A stretch of DNA of 64,000 nucleotides from Pricia antarctica (GCA_011050085.1 DRGL01000062.1:1-64000); one strand, 5' to 3'; counted from the stretch's first letter, positions 25,939-35,391 are shown. Notes: generated by a model from the sequence alone, not told the origin. Made by a program: numbers and translations.

Positions 25939-26706
25939 ATGGCGACATTTAAGAAACGGGGTTATAAACCGAAAACTAAGGAAGAGGAGGAACTACAGCA
26001 AGAGCAAGATAGTGCAACGGCAGAAGTTTTTAGCTCCCTCGATGAAGGTGCCTCTAGAACCGAAGCTTGGGTTGCCAGTAACCAAAAATATATTTTAGGC
26101 ATAATTGGTGTTATAGCCGTGGGTCTGTTAGGTTATTTGGCCTACGTACAATTTATCGAAAACCCAAAGGAAACAAATGCCGCCAACGAAATGTACTATC
26201 CACAGCAATATTTTGACCAGGCCTTGAACAGCCCCACTCAAAAAGACTCGCTATACAATTTGGCACTCAACGGAGGAGAAGGTAAATACGGTTTCTTAGA
26301 TATTATCGACGAATACAGCGGTACTCGCGCAGCCAACTTAGCAAATTATGCAGCGGGGATGTCGTATCTAAATCTACAAAAATATCAAGAGGCTATTTCA
26401 CATCTCGAAAAGTTCAGTTCCGACGATGCAATTTTGGGCGCCATGGCAAAAGGAGGTATTGGTGATGCGTTTACCCAACTAGGGCAGCCAGAAGATGCTT
26501 TGGGATTTTATGACAAAGCCGTCGCCCACAGTGATAACGAATATACTACACCAAAATTTCTATACAAAGCCGGCGTAACGGCGCTCGATACGAAACAGTA
26601 TGACAAGGCACTTTCTTATTTTGAAAGGATTAAGGAAGATTACACGTCATCTGAGCAGGCACGTAATATTGATGCCTTTATCGGCATGGCTGAGGGCGGA
26701 GAGTAA
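25939..26706 (+). CDS. Membrane-anchored tetratricopeptide repeat protein (YfgM-like)
   Basis: 255 aa. A charged N-terminus (KKRGYKPKTKEEEELQQ), one membrane helix at ~52-70 (YILGIIGVIAVGLLGYLAYV) and TPR repeats from about 125 to 250 (YQEAISHLEKF, PEDALGFYDKAV, YDKALSYFERI). This is the layout of YfgM-type ancillary proteins that help periplasmic folding near SecYEG; that role is inferred. It is 6 bases upstream of ribH, so translation is probably linked. Confidence 0.85.
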   Translation: MATFKKRGYKPKTKEEEELQQEQDSATAEVFSSLDEGASRTEAWVASNQKYILGIIGVIAVGLLGYLAYVQFIENPKETNAANEMYYPQQYFDQALNSPTQKDSLYNLALNGGEGKYGFLDIIDEYSGTRAANLANYAAGMSYLNLQKYQEAISHLEKFSSDDAILGAMAKGGIGDAFTQLGQPEDALGFYDKAVAHSDNEYTTPKFLYKAGVTALDTKQYDKALSYFERIKEDYTSSEQARNIDAFIGMAEGGE

Positions 26707-26712
26707 AAAACT

Positions 26713-27195
26713 ATGGCAACTGCTAATAAAAATTTATCGATCTACGACAAGCAAACTATTCCAGATGCAAAAGACCTTCGCTTCGGAATCGTAGTGTCGG
26801 AATGGAACCACGAAATTACTGAAGGGCTATACTCGGGAGCCTTGGCAGCTTTATTGGACTGTGGAGCGTTGAAAGAAAATATTACGCGCTGGAATGTTCC
26901 CGGAAGCTTTGAGCTCGCCTACGGCTGTAAAAAAATGATTACTTCCCGTAAATTGGATGCCGTCATCGCCATCGGTAGTGTTATTCAGGGAGAAACCAAG
27001 CACTTCGACTTTGTATGTAGCGCAACGGCTCAGGGCATCATGGAGCTCAACACTGCAGGCGATATACCAGTCATATTTTGCGTACTCACAGACAACAACC
27101 TACAGCAAGCGCAGGAGCGTAGTGGTGGAAAGCATGGGAACAAAGGTACCGAAGCGGCTATTGCAGCGATAAATATGGCCACACTTGGACGATAA
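26713..27195 (+). CDS. ribH: 6,7-dimethyl-8-ribityllumazine synthase
   Basis: 160 aa, normal length. It condenses 5-amino-6-ribitylaminouracil with 3,4-dihydroxy-2-butanone 4-phosphate in riboflavin synthesis. The motifs NVPGSFELAYG (~59-69), AIGSVIQGETKHFDFV (~85-100, with the catalytic His) and GKHGNKGTEAA near the end are intact. No other rib gene is next to it. Confidence 0.97.
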   Translation: MATANKNLSIYDKQTIPDAKDLRFGIVVSEWNHEITEGLYSGALAALLDCGALKENITRWNVPGSFELAYGCKKMITSRKLDAVIAIGSVIQGETKHFDFVCSATAQGIMELNTAGDIPVIFCVLTDNNLQQAQERSGGKHGNKGTEAAIAAINMATLGR

Positions 27196-27347
27196 TAAAG
27201 CAGTGCATAACTTGTTTTTGGCCATACTTTCTTCTAGCCTGTCGAACAAGAGTTAAAGATACTACCCACTCAAAATCATCACTACGGACCCTAAAAAAGC
27301 TTAACAAAATTTGGCTTTATTGAGGCTGCATTTTTTTTGATTTTAAG

Positions 27348-27355
27348 TAACTTTG
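27348..27355 (+). promoter_or_regulatory. -7 promoter element before the small membrane protein/mutL
   Basis: TAACTTTG matches TAnnTTTG, six bases before the ATG at 27362. This implies a very short or absent leader. Confidence 0.5.
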
Positions 27356-27361
27356 AAATCC

Positions 27362-27661
27362 ATGGGCATTCTAAGCAAATTCACGAGATTAAAACGTAGT
27401 AAAAAGTTCGAATATAACCCCCGTTATTACGATGACCAGGGCAAGGGCAACCCGTTTAAGATGGAGCCGAAATTTGATCAGTACCGAACTACGGTCGATG
27501 CTCCTCGAGGCTTAAAGGGCAAACTTGGTAATGCCATGGCCGATGCGCGAGACTTAGGTGATCGAAACTTGAAAAGACGTATGGCCATCATAGTTGCCAT
27601 ACTTGTGCTCATCGTGCTTTATATATTCGATTTTGACCTTTCCATATTCTTTCCAAAATAA
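27362..27661 (+). CDS. Small C-tail membrane protein upstream of mutL
   Basis: 99 aa from the ATG at 27362 (MGILSKFTRLKRSKKFEYNP). A basic N-terminal half with RYYDDQGKGNPFK and a middle basic region are followed by one C-terminal hydrophobic helix (~77-95). I do not know the family's function, though the type is common before mutL in Flavobacteriia. Its stop codon shares an A with the mutL ATG (TAATG), so the two are translationally coupled. Confidence 0.75.
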   Translation: MGILSKFTRLKRSKKFEYNPRYYDDQGKGNPFKMEPKFDQYRTTVDAPRGLKGKLGNAMADARDLGDRNLKRRMAIIVAILVLIVLYIFDFDLSIFFPK

Positions 27662-29508
27662 TGGCGGATATCATCAAACTCCTGCCGGAACATGTTGCGA
27701 ACCAGATTGCGGCCGGTGAGGTCGTTCAGCGTCCCGCATCGGTTGTCAAAGAACTGCTTGAAAACGCCCTAGATGCAGGCGCCAGCTGTATTAAACTAAT
27801 AGTCAAGGATGGTGGAAAGGCCTTAATACAGGTTGTTGATGACGGCATTGGCATGAGCGCAACCGATGCGCGACTAAGTTTTGCGCGTCATGCTACTTCA
27901 AAAATTCAAAAGGCCGAAGACTTGTTTAATCTCAGTACCAAAGGCTTTCGCGGGGAAGCTTTGGCTTCAATTGCCGCTATTGCGCACGTTGAAATGCAGA
28001 CCCGCCCCGATAGTGACGAAACTGGAACGCATCTGCGTATAGAAGGCAGTGAAGTGGTTTCACAGGAAGTTACCGTAACATCCAAAGGAACTTCAATAGC
28101 GGTCAAAAATCTCTTTTTCAATATTCCTGCACGTCGCAACTTTTTGAAATCCAATCATGTAGAATTTCGTCATATTACCGATGAATTCCATCGTGTAGCC
28201 TTGGCCCACCCAGGGGTCGCCTTTCATTTTTATAATAATGGGAGCGAATTATTCAATTTACCGGCTGATAACTATAGAAAACGAATCGTTCATATATTCG
28301 GAAGCCGTATGAATCAGAAATTGGTTCCTGTGGAAGAAGAAACCCCGATAGTAAAAATAAAAGGTTTTATTACCAAGCCGGAATTTGCCAAGAAAAGTCG
28401 GGGCGAGCAATTCATTTTTGTCAATAATCGGTTTATAAAGAGTCCGTATCTTCACCACGCCCTTGTCGCCGCTTTTGAAGGCTTGATAAAGTCAGATACG
28501 TATCCCGGATATTTCTTATATCTCGAAGTTAATCCGGCTTCCTTGGACATCAATATACATCCTACCAAGACAGAGGTTAAATTTGACGATGAACATAGTC
28601 TATACGCTATTTTGCGCTCTACGGTCAAGCATAGTCTGGGTCAGTTCAACGTGGTGCCCGCTCTCGATTTTGACCATGATCCCAATCTCGATACCCCATA
28701 TGGATTTCGAAACAAATCTGCTATAACCCCGCAAGTTACCGTCGATGCAGGTTTTAATCCCTTTCGTGAAAAACAGATGGGTAATGGAACAACGCAATCC
28801 TATCGAAAAAAAATAGAAAATTGGGATGGTTTATACGTAGGGATGGAGTCTAGCATGGGCGATAACATTGGCTCTAATAGCATTACTTATGAATCAGACA
28901 CTATAACGGGATCTATTTTTGAGGGTGAGAACGAGCCTCAAGAAACCATAACGACTACCTTTCAGATCCGTAGAAAATATATAGTGACCACTATCAAATC
29001 AGGAATGGTCATTATTGACCAGAGCCGCGCCCATCAACGGGTTCTATATGAGCGGTTTTTAAAAAATAGCACCATAAAAGAAGCGGTAAGCCAGCAGCTT
29101 TTGTTTCCTTTGCGTCTCTCTTTTTCGACATCCGAAATAGATGTGCTCCAAAAAATTGAAAGTATTTTGGTTTCTGTAGGTTTTATTTTTGATAAGATAG
29201 AAAATGAATCCATTACCGTAACCGGTGTTCCGCTTTTGGTTGCCGAAAGTGAAGTAGGCATGGTTTTGGATCAACTCATTTCTGATTATCAGCAAGAGAT
29301 TAACGGTGAGAGTTTTTCGCATACCGATATGCTTTCGAAAACTTTGGCGAAGACCCTTTCGGTGAAGACCGGCGAGGTGTTAGACCGACAGTCGCAATTG
29401 GCGTTGGTCAACGACCTTTTTGCCTGTAAAGAATCATTGACCAGTCCGTTTAACAAACCCGTGTATATTACCATTACGGAAAACGATATCGATAAAAAAT
29501 TTATTTAA
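27661..29508 (+). CDS. mutL: DNA mismatch repair protein MutL
   Basis: 615 aa. The N-terminal GHKL ATPase is intact: ELLENALDAGA (~36-46), DDGIGM (~61-66), GFRGEALASI (~96-105) and FFNIPARRNFL (~155-165). A C-terminal dimerisation domain follows. The nuclease motif DQHA-x2-E of MutL endonucleases is replaced by DQSRAHQR around residue 453, and the final motif region reads SPFNKPV instead of a CPHGRP-like sequence. The latent endonuclease may thus be missing. It is coupled to the small membrane protein upstream and abuts a rhomboid gene downstream (ATG directly after the stop). Confidence 0.95.
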   Translation: MADIIKLLPEHVANQIAAGEVVQRPASVVKELLENALDAGASCIKLIVKDGGKALIQVVDDGIGMSATDARLSFARHATSKIQKAEDLFNLSTKGFRGEALASIAAIAHVEMQTRPDSDETGTHLRIEGSEVVSQEVTVTSKGTSIAVKNLFFNIPARRNFLKSNHVEFRHITDEFHRVALAHPGVAFHFYNNGSELFNLPADNYRKRIVHIFGSRMNQKLVPVEEETPIVKIKGFITKPEFAKKSRGEQFIFVNNRFIKSPYLHHALVAAFEGLIKSDTYPGYFLYLEVNPASLDINIHPTKTEVKFDDEHSLYAILRSTVKHSLGQFNVVPALDFDHDPNLDTPYGFRNKSAITPQVTVDAGFNPFREKQMGNGTTQSYRKKIENWDGLYVGMESSMGDNIGSNSITYESDTITGSIFEGENEPQETITTTFQIRRKYIVTTIKSGMVIIDQSRAHQRVLYERFLKNSTIKEAVSQQLLFPLRLSFSTSEIDVLQKIESILVSVGFIFDKIENESITVTGVPLLVAESEVGMVLDQLISDYQQEINGESFSHTDMLSKTLAKTLSVKTGEVLDRQSQLALVNDLFACKESLTSPFNKPVYITITENDIDKKFI

Positions 29509-30243
29509 ATGGGAAGATTGACCGATGCCGTAAAGCATTTGCTGATAATTAATGTACTGTTGTTCATCGCTACACAGTTATACCAAGAGCAAATGCTCAC
29601 TTGGTTCTCACTGTGGTATCCTGAAAATCCGAATTTTGAAATATGGCAGGTCGTAACGCACATGTTTATGCATGGCGGATTTATGCATATCCTTTTTAAC
29701 ATGTATGCGCTTTGGGCTTTTGGCACGCCCTTGGAACAGATGTGGGGCCGTAATAAGTTCTTATTCTTTTACTTTTCAGCAGGGATTGGTGCCGCGCTTT
29801 TGCATACCGGCGTGAATTATTATCTTTTTCACGATGGCCTACAGGCATTGGTCGATCAGGGAGTGGATGAAAATCAAATTATGGAGCTTGTTGCCGGTGG
29901 ACAATATAACCCTGCGTGGAACGATTTGATAGGTGCCGATGCAGTCGATCGGTTTCTGGGTGCCTACACCACCCCCGCCGTTGGAGCTTCAGGAGCCATT
30001 TATGGTGTTTTGGTAGCTTTTGCCTTTGCCTTTTCGGAAGCTGAACTTATGCTTATCTTTCTACCCATTCCCATTAAGGCAAAGTATTTTGTACCCTTGA
30101 TTATTGCGGGCGACCTAATTTTCGGCTTTACGGGTGCCTCAACGGGCATTGCCCATTTTGCACACGTTGGCGGTGCTATTGCCGGATTTATAATGATGTG
30201 GTACTGGAAAAAGAATTCGTTTGATAATAAAAGATGGAATTGA
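29509..30243 (+). CDS. Rhomboid intramembrane serine protease (copy 1)
   Basis: 244 aa, about six membrane helices. Rhomboid landmarks are HGGFMHILFNMYALW (~56-70), the catalytic serine motif VGASGAIYG (~160-168) and the catalytic His in HFAHVGGAIAGF (~215-226). Rhomboids cut membrane proteins within the bilayer. A ~50-residue segment between the second and third landmark regions (FHDGLQALVDQGVDENQ...) is longer than in compact bacterial rhomboids. It starts directly after the mutL stop and is followed by a second rhomboid 29 bases on. Confidence 0.92.
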   Translation: MGRLTDAVKHLLIINVLLFIATQLYQEQMLTWFSLWYPENPNFEIWQVVTHMFMHGGFMHILFNMYALWAFGTPLEQMWGRNKFLFFYFSAGIGAALLHTGVNYYLFHDGLQALVDQGVDENQIMELVAGGQYNPAWNDLIGADAVDRFLGAYTTPAVGASGAIYGVLVAFAFAFSEAELMLIFLPIPIKAKYFVPLIIAGDLIFGFTGASTGIAHFAHVGGAIAGFIMMWYWKKNSFDNKRWN

Positions 30244-30272
30244 TCGAGCTAAATAACTAATAGGATTTTGGG

Positions 30273-31160
30273 ATGAACGGAGGAGGATTAAGATATCAAT
30301 ATGCACGACTAAGCATTGCTGAAAAGCTCATAGCAGTCAATGTACTCGTATTTATAATTATGGGGCTAATTACGGCCCTTATTGGTCCTAATATTGAGAA
30401 TTGGTTTGCATTGCCCCAAGACTTTTTCGATTTTCTCGTACAACCTTGGTCCATCGTCACCTATTCTTTTCTGCACGGCGACATTTTTCACATTCTTTGG
30501 AACATGTATATTTTATATGTTGCCGGGCGAATACTTCTTAATCTTTTCGATGCCAAGCGCTTTCTAAATGTTTACTTTCTGGGAGTGATAATGGGCGGAC
30601 TCTTATTTCTGCTCTGCTATAATATATTCCCGACCCTTATGGGGCAACAGACTTCACTTATCGGGGCGTCAGCGGGCGTCATGGCCGTTCTTATATTCGT
30701 TTGCACCTATATTCCGAATCAAGAGGTGCGGGTGATTTTTTTCAATGTTAAACTCTGGCAAGTTGGGGTTTTTGTGGTCTTGATGGACCTAGTCAGAATA
30801 CCAATGGGTAGTAATATAGGCGGACACCTTGCACATTTGGGCGGTGCCCTGCTCGGATATGTTTACGCTAGGCAACTGTACCACGGAACTGATATTGGGG
30901 AAGGATTTTCAAAATTTGTGGATGGTATCTCAGATTTGTTTAAAAAAAGTACGGCTACGGTAGGCAACGGGCGTAAGAATGCACCTATGAAGACGGTCTA
31001 TCGTAAGCAAAATGGAAGCTCAACGTCAACTTCAAAGGCCTCCAGGGACGACCATCAACAAAAAATTGACGCTATACTTGATAAAATCAGTAAGTCTGGT
31101 TATGAAAGTCTGTCTAAAGCAGAAAAGGATTATTTGTTCAAGGCCGGGAAAGAAGACTAA
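30273..31160 (+). CDS. Rhomboid intramembrane serine protease (copy 2)
   Basis: 295 aa. The rhomboid core has HGDIFHILWNMYIL (~69-82), the serine motif IGASAGVMAVL (~129-139) and the His region GGHLAHLGGALLGY (~180-193). A long soluble tail (~210-295) carries Ser/Thr/Lys-rich linker sequence and ends with a helical segment (ILDKISKSGYESLSKAEKDYLFKAG) seen on other Bacteroidota rhomboids. The catalytic Ser and His are both present, so it should be active. Substrates are unknown. Confidence 0.92.
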   Translation: MNGGGLRYQYARLSIAEKLIAVNVLVFIIMGLITALIGPNIENWFALPQDFFDFLVQPWSIVTYSFLHGDIFHILWNMYILYVAGRILLNLFDAKRFLNVYFLGVIMGGLLFLLCYNIFPTLMGQQTSLIGASAGVMAVLIFVCTYIPNQEVRVIFFNVKLWQVGVFVVLMDLVRIPMGSNIGGHLAHLGGALLGYVYARQLYHGTDIGEGFSKFVDGISDLFKKSTATVGNGRKNAPMKTVYRKQNGSSTSTSKASRDDHQQKIDAILDKISKSGYESLSKAEKDYLFKAGKED

Positions 31161-31218
31161 ATAGCCGTAATTGGAATAGAATTATATAATCGTCTAAATT
31201 TTTTCTAAACCTTATTTT

Positions 31219-32244
31219 GTGAAGGGACTTTCCGTTTTCAATAAAATACTATATGGGCTGAACCTTATTTTTGTGCTACTACTTTTGCTGGCTTGTGCGG
31301 TACCTTATCTATCGGTAAATTTTCTCCCTTTTCTATCCTTCCTAAGCCTGGCGGTACCCATTTTGGTCGTAATCAATTTCCTGTTCTTTCTTTCTTGGGC
31401 CGTACAACGAAAAAGACAAATGCTGCCTTCATTTTTTATCTTGGTATTTGGGTATTTTGTAATGGGCACCTTTTTAAAACTGGATTTCGATAAACGGGAG
31501 TTTCAAAAAGGGGATTTAAAAATAATGAGCTATAATATCCGTACTTTCAACGAATTCGGATGGTCAAATCGAATACAGGTTTTTAGCGCGATTAGGGATT
31601 TTGTACAAAAGGAACAGCCAGATATTGTCTGTTTTCAGGAAGCGAGTATTGGGATGCAAAAAAAGTATTTAGACTATCCGTATGCGTATTTGAAAAAAAA
31701 CCGACAGGGCAATAAAGTACATTTGGGCATCTTTTCAAAATATCCGATTATCGCTTCAGAGACCCTGACGTTCCCGAATAGCATAAATGATGGGTCTTAT
31801 GCGGACATTGTGTATAAGAGAGATACAATACGGATTTTTAATCTTCATATGGAATCTTTAGGTATTACCCCAGGCACTGGTGTGCTCCGCAGAAGTTCTT
31901 CAGAACGCCTCTACAATAAGGTAACGGAGGCTTTTAAAAAACAAGAAAAACAAGCCGAAACCATTCGTGAGCTTATTTATGGAAGTCCGTACAAAACTAT
32001 GCTTTGCGGAGATTTCAACAATAACCAATTCTCCAGAGCCTATCATTTGATAAAAGGGGATATGCAAGATAGTTTTATAGAAAAGGGATCGGGATACGGT
32101 CGCACCCTAAACTTTTTTAGTATTCCCCTACGTATTGATTTTATTATGGCCGATCAGTCCTTTGAGGTCAGGGAGCATAAAAACTATAATTTTAAGTATT
32201 CGGACCACTATCCCGTAATGGCATCTTTTCGGTTGCGGGAGTAA
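31219..32244 (+). CDS. Membrane endonuclease/exonuclease/phosphatase-family protein
   Basis: 341 aa from a GTG at 31219. Two or three N-terminal membrane helices (about 8-30, 33-55, 68-85) lead into an EEP-fold domain: MSYNIRTFNEFGW (~102-114), PDIVCFQE (~133-140) with the metal Glu, LCGDFNNNQFSRAY (~273-286) and the closing SDHYPVMA. The family includes nucleases and phosphodiesterases/sphingomyelinases, and the exact substrate cannot be told. It ends the plus-strand run and is convergent with the DUF6122 gene. Confidence 0.87.
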   Translation: MKGLSVFNKILYGLNLIFVLLLLLACAVPYLSVNFLPFLSFLSLAVPILVVINFLFFLSWAVQRKRQMLPSFFILVFGYFVMGTFLKLDFDKREFQKGDLKIMSYNIRTFNEFGWSNRIQVFSAIRDFVQKEQPDIVCFQEASIGMQKKYLDYPYAYLKKNRQGNKVHLGIFSKYPIIASETLTFPNSINDGSYADIVYKRDTIRIFNLHMESLGITPGTGVLRRSSSERLYNKVTEAFKKQEKQAETIRELIYGSPYKTMLCGDFNNNQFSRAYHLIKGDMQDSFIEKGSGYGRTLNFFSIPLRIDFIMADQSFEVREHKNYNFKYSDHYPVMASFRLRE

Positions 32245-32270
32245 ATACTATTTTTTCACATATATACCTG

Positions 32271-32588
32271 CTAGGAAGAAGTCATTAAATAGCAATCTGA
32301 AACATCTGCCAAGATATGGATGAGAAGCGCAAATCCAAAAATCCTTGTTTTCTCGAAGAATAGCATTACAATATATGCGGCAATGGCCCAGTATTGGTGG
32401 AAAAAGTGAAATCCGATGCTACAGCGATTTGGGTCAAATATCGGTACGGCCCATAAATGATCAACGTCTATTACGATTCCCGCCAACAATATCAAGATTA
32501 CCCTCAAACGATGTTGTTTAAAAAAGAACAATCCAATCATAATCGGCACAATGAAATGAATGCCATAATGGACGATAAACCTAATCAT
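32271..32588 (-). CDS. DUF6122 membrane protein
   Basis: 105 aa with several short hydrophobic segments and the conserved-looking pattern HYGIHFIVP, DVDHLWA and HFFHQYW. This resembles small metal-dependent membrane hydrolase-like proteins, but no activity is shown. Its ATG overlaps the end of the WbqC gene by 8 bases, so the two are coupled. Confidence 0.75.
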   Translation of the reverse strand: MIRFIVHYGIHFIVPIMIGLFFFKQHRLRVILILLAGIVIDVDHLWAVPIFDPNRCSIGFHFFHQYWAIAAYIVMLFFEKTRIFGFALLIHILADVSDCYLMTSS

Positions 32589-33219
32589 ACAAAACGTCTA
32601 TATCTTGATTTTTCAAATAACTTAAAGCTGTAGTACCCTCGTTGAAAAGCAGATCCAATACACTTACATTTTCTACGAAACCGTGTCTGTCACCAAATAC
32701 CTGTACGTACTTCTCTTGCTGTAGTTCAAGTTTCCGTTTTGCACTTACCAAAAATCTAGAATCCTTTAGGTTTGCCAATTTGGGCTTTAGGTTGAATTCT
32801 AAAGTTTTTTCGTTGGGGCTTTCAATTTGAAGACAATCACAAATGGTTTGGATAGTTTTTAGATTAAAGTCAAGCAAACTTTCGAAGGTTTGTAAATAAA
32901 GTGGTGCTAAGTCTTCTTCGTAAAATTCGAAAAACGGAGATGTTCGGTAAGCAGTTTGCAGAGTACGCCAATGGTTCCGCTGCCATGGATACGAATTATC
33001 AATCAAAACGGCTTTAAATTTTTGACGTCCTTGAGTACCGCCTATATGTTGAATAGGTATGCTTAACATGTGTCGACCAATATCGGTGCAGACATAACAG
33101 CGATTGCGATACGTCTGTTTTTGATAATTATCTTCTACTTCCCATATAATATTACGCTGTGCGATTACGGCGAAAGTTGCTATGTTCGGGAAATAGGCGG
33201 GATGCAAAAGGGTTTTCAA
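32581..33219 (-). CDS. WbqC family protein
   Basis: 212 aa beginning with a TTG at 33219 (KTLLHPAYFPNIATFAVIAQ), the usual start region of the family. WbqC-like proteins are often near glycan or envelope genes and are of unsettled function; some are predicted acyl- or glycosyltransferase-like. Conserved pieces are NRCYV, LSIPIQH, NSYPWQRNHWRTLQTAYRTSPFFEFY. Translationally coupled to DUF6122 downstream. Confidence 0.85.
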   Translation of the reverse strand: MKTLLHPAYFPNIATFAVIAQRNIIWEVEDNYQKQTYRNRCYVCTDIGRHMLSIPIQHIGGTQGRQKFKAVLIDNSYPWQRNHWRTLQTAYRTSPFFEFYEEDLAPLYLQTFESLLDFNLKTIQTICDCLQIESPNEKTLEFNLKPKLANLKDSRFLVSAKRKLELQQEKYVQVFGDRHGFVENVSVLDLLFNEGTTALSYLKNQDIDVLYD

Positions 33220-33449
33220 AAGGCTGACAGATTATGATGGCAATAGCACAAAAATAGTGATTTGAATAGTTTGAGGTCGAGCGCAGCGAAGGTATATTTA
33301 TAATAAACTATGTAAGTTTAAAACCTAAGCCTGATGACCAATGTGGCTATAGGATATCCATCAGTTTAGTACGCGATTAATGAATTAAATTTTACCGCCA
33401 GAAATTTACCATTAGTCTGACAAATTGAATTATTCCAATACCAGATTCA

Positions 33450-34235
33450 TCAATTCATCTCCCAAATCTGCGGTATGTATTTCACCAGTATGCGAACTCC
33501 AACGAAAAGTACTAATAAAGCCGTCACTCTTTTAATTCCGTTCGGTGTTAATCTTTTCAAACTTATTCGAATGCCCAATTGCCCGCCGATCAATACCGAA
33601 ACAGCCAAAGCCAGAGTTTCTTTCCAAGGAAGTTGGAGCATATCGCCCTGAACCAATCCCGCAATTCCGGAAAGGGAATTTACAAGTATAAAAAAACTCG
33701 CCAAGGCGGCTATCCTGATGGCTTTGTTCCACCGTAAATGGTTCAATATTGGTGCCAGAAAAATTCCACCGCCAATACCCACTAGACCGGAAAGTAAGCC
33801 AATGCCACCGCCCAAAACATAGCTTAGATATTTGGGGTAAGTTTTTAATTGTTGCGTGTTGTTGATTTTGAAGAAGGTCTGTGAGGCCAAAAATAATGAA
33901 GAGATAACCAGAGAGCATCCTAAGAAAATAAAAAAAACATATTCTTCTAAACGAACCGAGGCTCCGATATAGGCTAACGGTATACTAGTTACCAAGAAAG
34001 GAAGGAAATCGCGGATCTTACCATGTCCGTTTTTGAAATATAGGTACGTGCTGCCCGATACCACTATCAAGTTACAGATAAGTGCAATGGAACGAATAGC
34101 GAAAAAACCGCCAAAAAAAAGGGTTAATAAAGCTAGATAACTCGATCCGCCCCCAAGGCCTACAGAAGAGTATAAGGTGGCTACTACAAAGAAACACAGG
34201 CATAATACAATCAAACTTTCAATTGGCAACCCCAT
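33450..34235 (-). CDS. TauE/SafE-family anion permease
   Basis: 261 aa with about eight membrane helices in two halves. Typical repeats are SVGLGGGSSYLALLTLFFG (~26-44) and GLVGIGGGIFLAPILNHLRWNKA (~150-172). The family exports sulfite, sulfoacetate and related anions. The start overlaps the stop of the ThiF-rhodanese gene by 17 bases, placing it last in the molybdenum-cofactor cluster. Export of a sulfur or molybdenum-related anion is a reasonable guess but not shown. Confidence 0.88.
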   Translation of the reverse strand: MGLPIESLIVLCLCFFVVATLYSSVGLGGGSSYLALLTLFFGGFFAIRSIALICNLIVVSGSTYLYFKNGHGKIRDFLPFLVTSIPLAYIGASVRLEEYVFFIFLGCSLVISSLFLASQTFFKINNTQQLKTYPKYLSYVLGGGIGLLSGLVGIGGGIFLAPILNHLRWNKAIRIAALASFFILVNSLSGIAGLVQGDMLQLPWKETLALAVSVLIGGQLGIRISLKRLTPNGIKRVTALLVLFVGVRILVKYIPQIWEMN

Positions 34236-35292
34236 GCTTTTGTATCTGATTCATTCCACCTTTGAGATTTATAAATTGCGAATCGGGCCGAACTTTGAGG
34301 AGTTGATCTATTGCTTTTTTACTACGTATGCCCGATTGGCAAACAACGTAAACCATAGTGTTGAAATTAATTTCATTTTGTCGCGTTTTGAGGTCTGATA
34401 ATGGAATATTCTTAGCATCTAAAAGATGATTTCGCATAAACTCCTTCTGAGTGCGTACGTCAATAAGTTGAAGGCTAGCATTTTCGGACATCCTTAAAAA
34501 AGTTTCAGCATCAATTGTCCCTATATCGGTACTGCATAAAAATTCATAATCAGAACGCAACGTATCCATCCCCAAATTTTCAGGTTTGGCCTCAAAACGT
34601 ATTTTCCGGAAAGTAGTCGAGCTTCCATCGAATATCAGTAACTTTCCAGAAAGCACCTCCCCTACGCCGGTAAGTACTTTTATGGCTTCCAAGGCCTGTA
34701 GATTTCCGATAATCCCGGGAAGTATGCCCAAAACACCGTTATCATTACAGTCAGGTATCTCATCAAACTTTGGCATCTTGGGGAAAAGACAGCGATAGGT
34801 CGGCCCATCTTGATAATTAAACACACTGACCTGTCCTTCGAACCCATGTAAGGCACCGTGCACTAGAGGTTTTTTTAAAATTACACAAGCGTCATTAATC
34901 AAATATCGAGTAGGAAAATTATCCGATGCATCAATGATTACATCATAATCTGCGATAAGCTGCAATACATTTTGCTTGTTCAAAAAAGTATTGTGCGCTA
35001 TAACTTCGGTTTCAGAATTTTGCGCCTTTAGTTTTTCAAAGGCAACATCTACTTTAAATCGGCCAACATCAGCTTCTGAATATAACACTTGACGGTGCAA
35101 GTTTGTCAGCGAAACAGAATCGCTATCAACGAAGGCAAGTGTACCTACGCCCATCGCATTTAGATAGGTAAGAACAGGAACGCCAAGTCCCCCGGCGCCA
35201 ATGACAATTACTTTTGAACGCGACAATTCTTCTTGGGCTTCAAGGCCAAATCCGGATAAGATAATCTGTCTGTGATAGCGCTCTTGGTTCAT
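34219..35292 (-). CDS. ThiF/MoeB-type adenylyltransferase with C-terminal rhodanese domain
   Basis: 357 aa. The N-terminal E1-like domain (1-~245) has the nucleotide loop GAGGLGVPVLTYL (~32-44), DSVSLTNLHRQVLY (~58-71), DASDNFPTRYLIND (~120-133) and Cys-containing YRCLFPK (~165). The C-terminal rhodanese domain (~255-357) has LIDVRTQKEF and the active-site loop CQSGIRS. MoeB-type enzymes adenylate the MoaD C-terminal Gly-Gly; the rhodanese could then supply sulfur, as in MOCS3-like fusions. The two CxxC zinc pairs of E. coli MoeB are not complete. ThiF, acting on ThiS, is an alternative, but the location favours MoaD. Confidence 0.88.
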   Translation of the reverse strand: MNQERYHRQIILSGFGLEAQEELSRSKVIVIGAGGLGVPVLTYLNAMGVGTLAFVDSDSVSLTNLHRQVLYSEADVGRFKVDVAFEKLKAQNSETEVIAHNTFLNKQNVLQLIADYDVIIDASDNFPTRYLINDACVILKKPLVHGALHGFEGQVSVFNYQDGPTYRCLFPKMPKFDEIPDCNDNGVLGILPGIIGNLQALEAIKVLTGVGEVLSGKLLIFDGSSTTFRKIRFEAKPENLGMDTLRSDYEFLCSTDIGTIDAETFLRMSENASLQLIDVRTQKEFMRNHLLDAKNIPLSDLKTRQNEINFNTMVYVVCQSGIRSKKAIDQLLKVRPDSQFINLKGGMNQIQKHGVAN

Positions 35293-35374
35293 TTATTTTT
35301 TATTGAACTCCTCCTTGTTCTATCTGTCTCTGAAGCGTTAAATGATAGTGAAAGAATGTCACGTTTTAATTTTT

Positions 35375-35391
35375 AAAAACCGAAGGTTTTG
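35375..35391 (-). terminator. Small hairpin between mobA and the ThiF-rhodanese gene
   Basis: The minus strand has AAAACC-TTC-GGTTTT followed by further T. Only 6 bp, so it may reduce rather than stop read-through into the ThiF/TauE pair. Confidence 0.3.
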
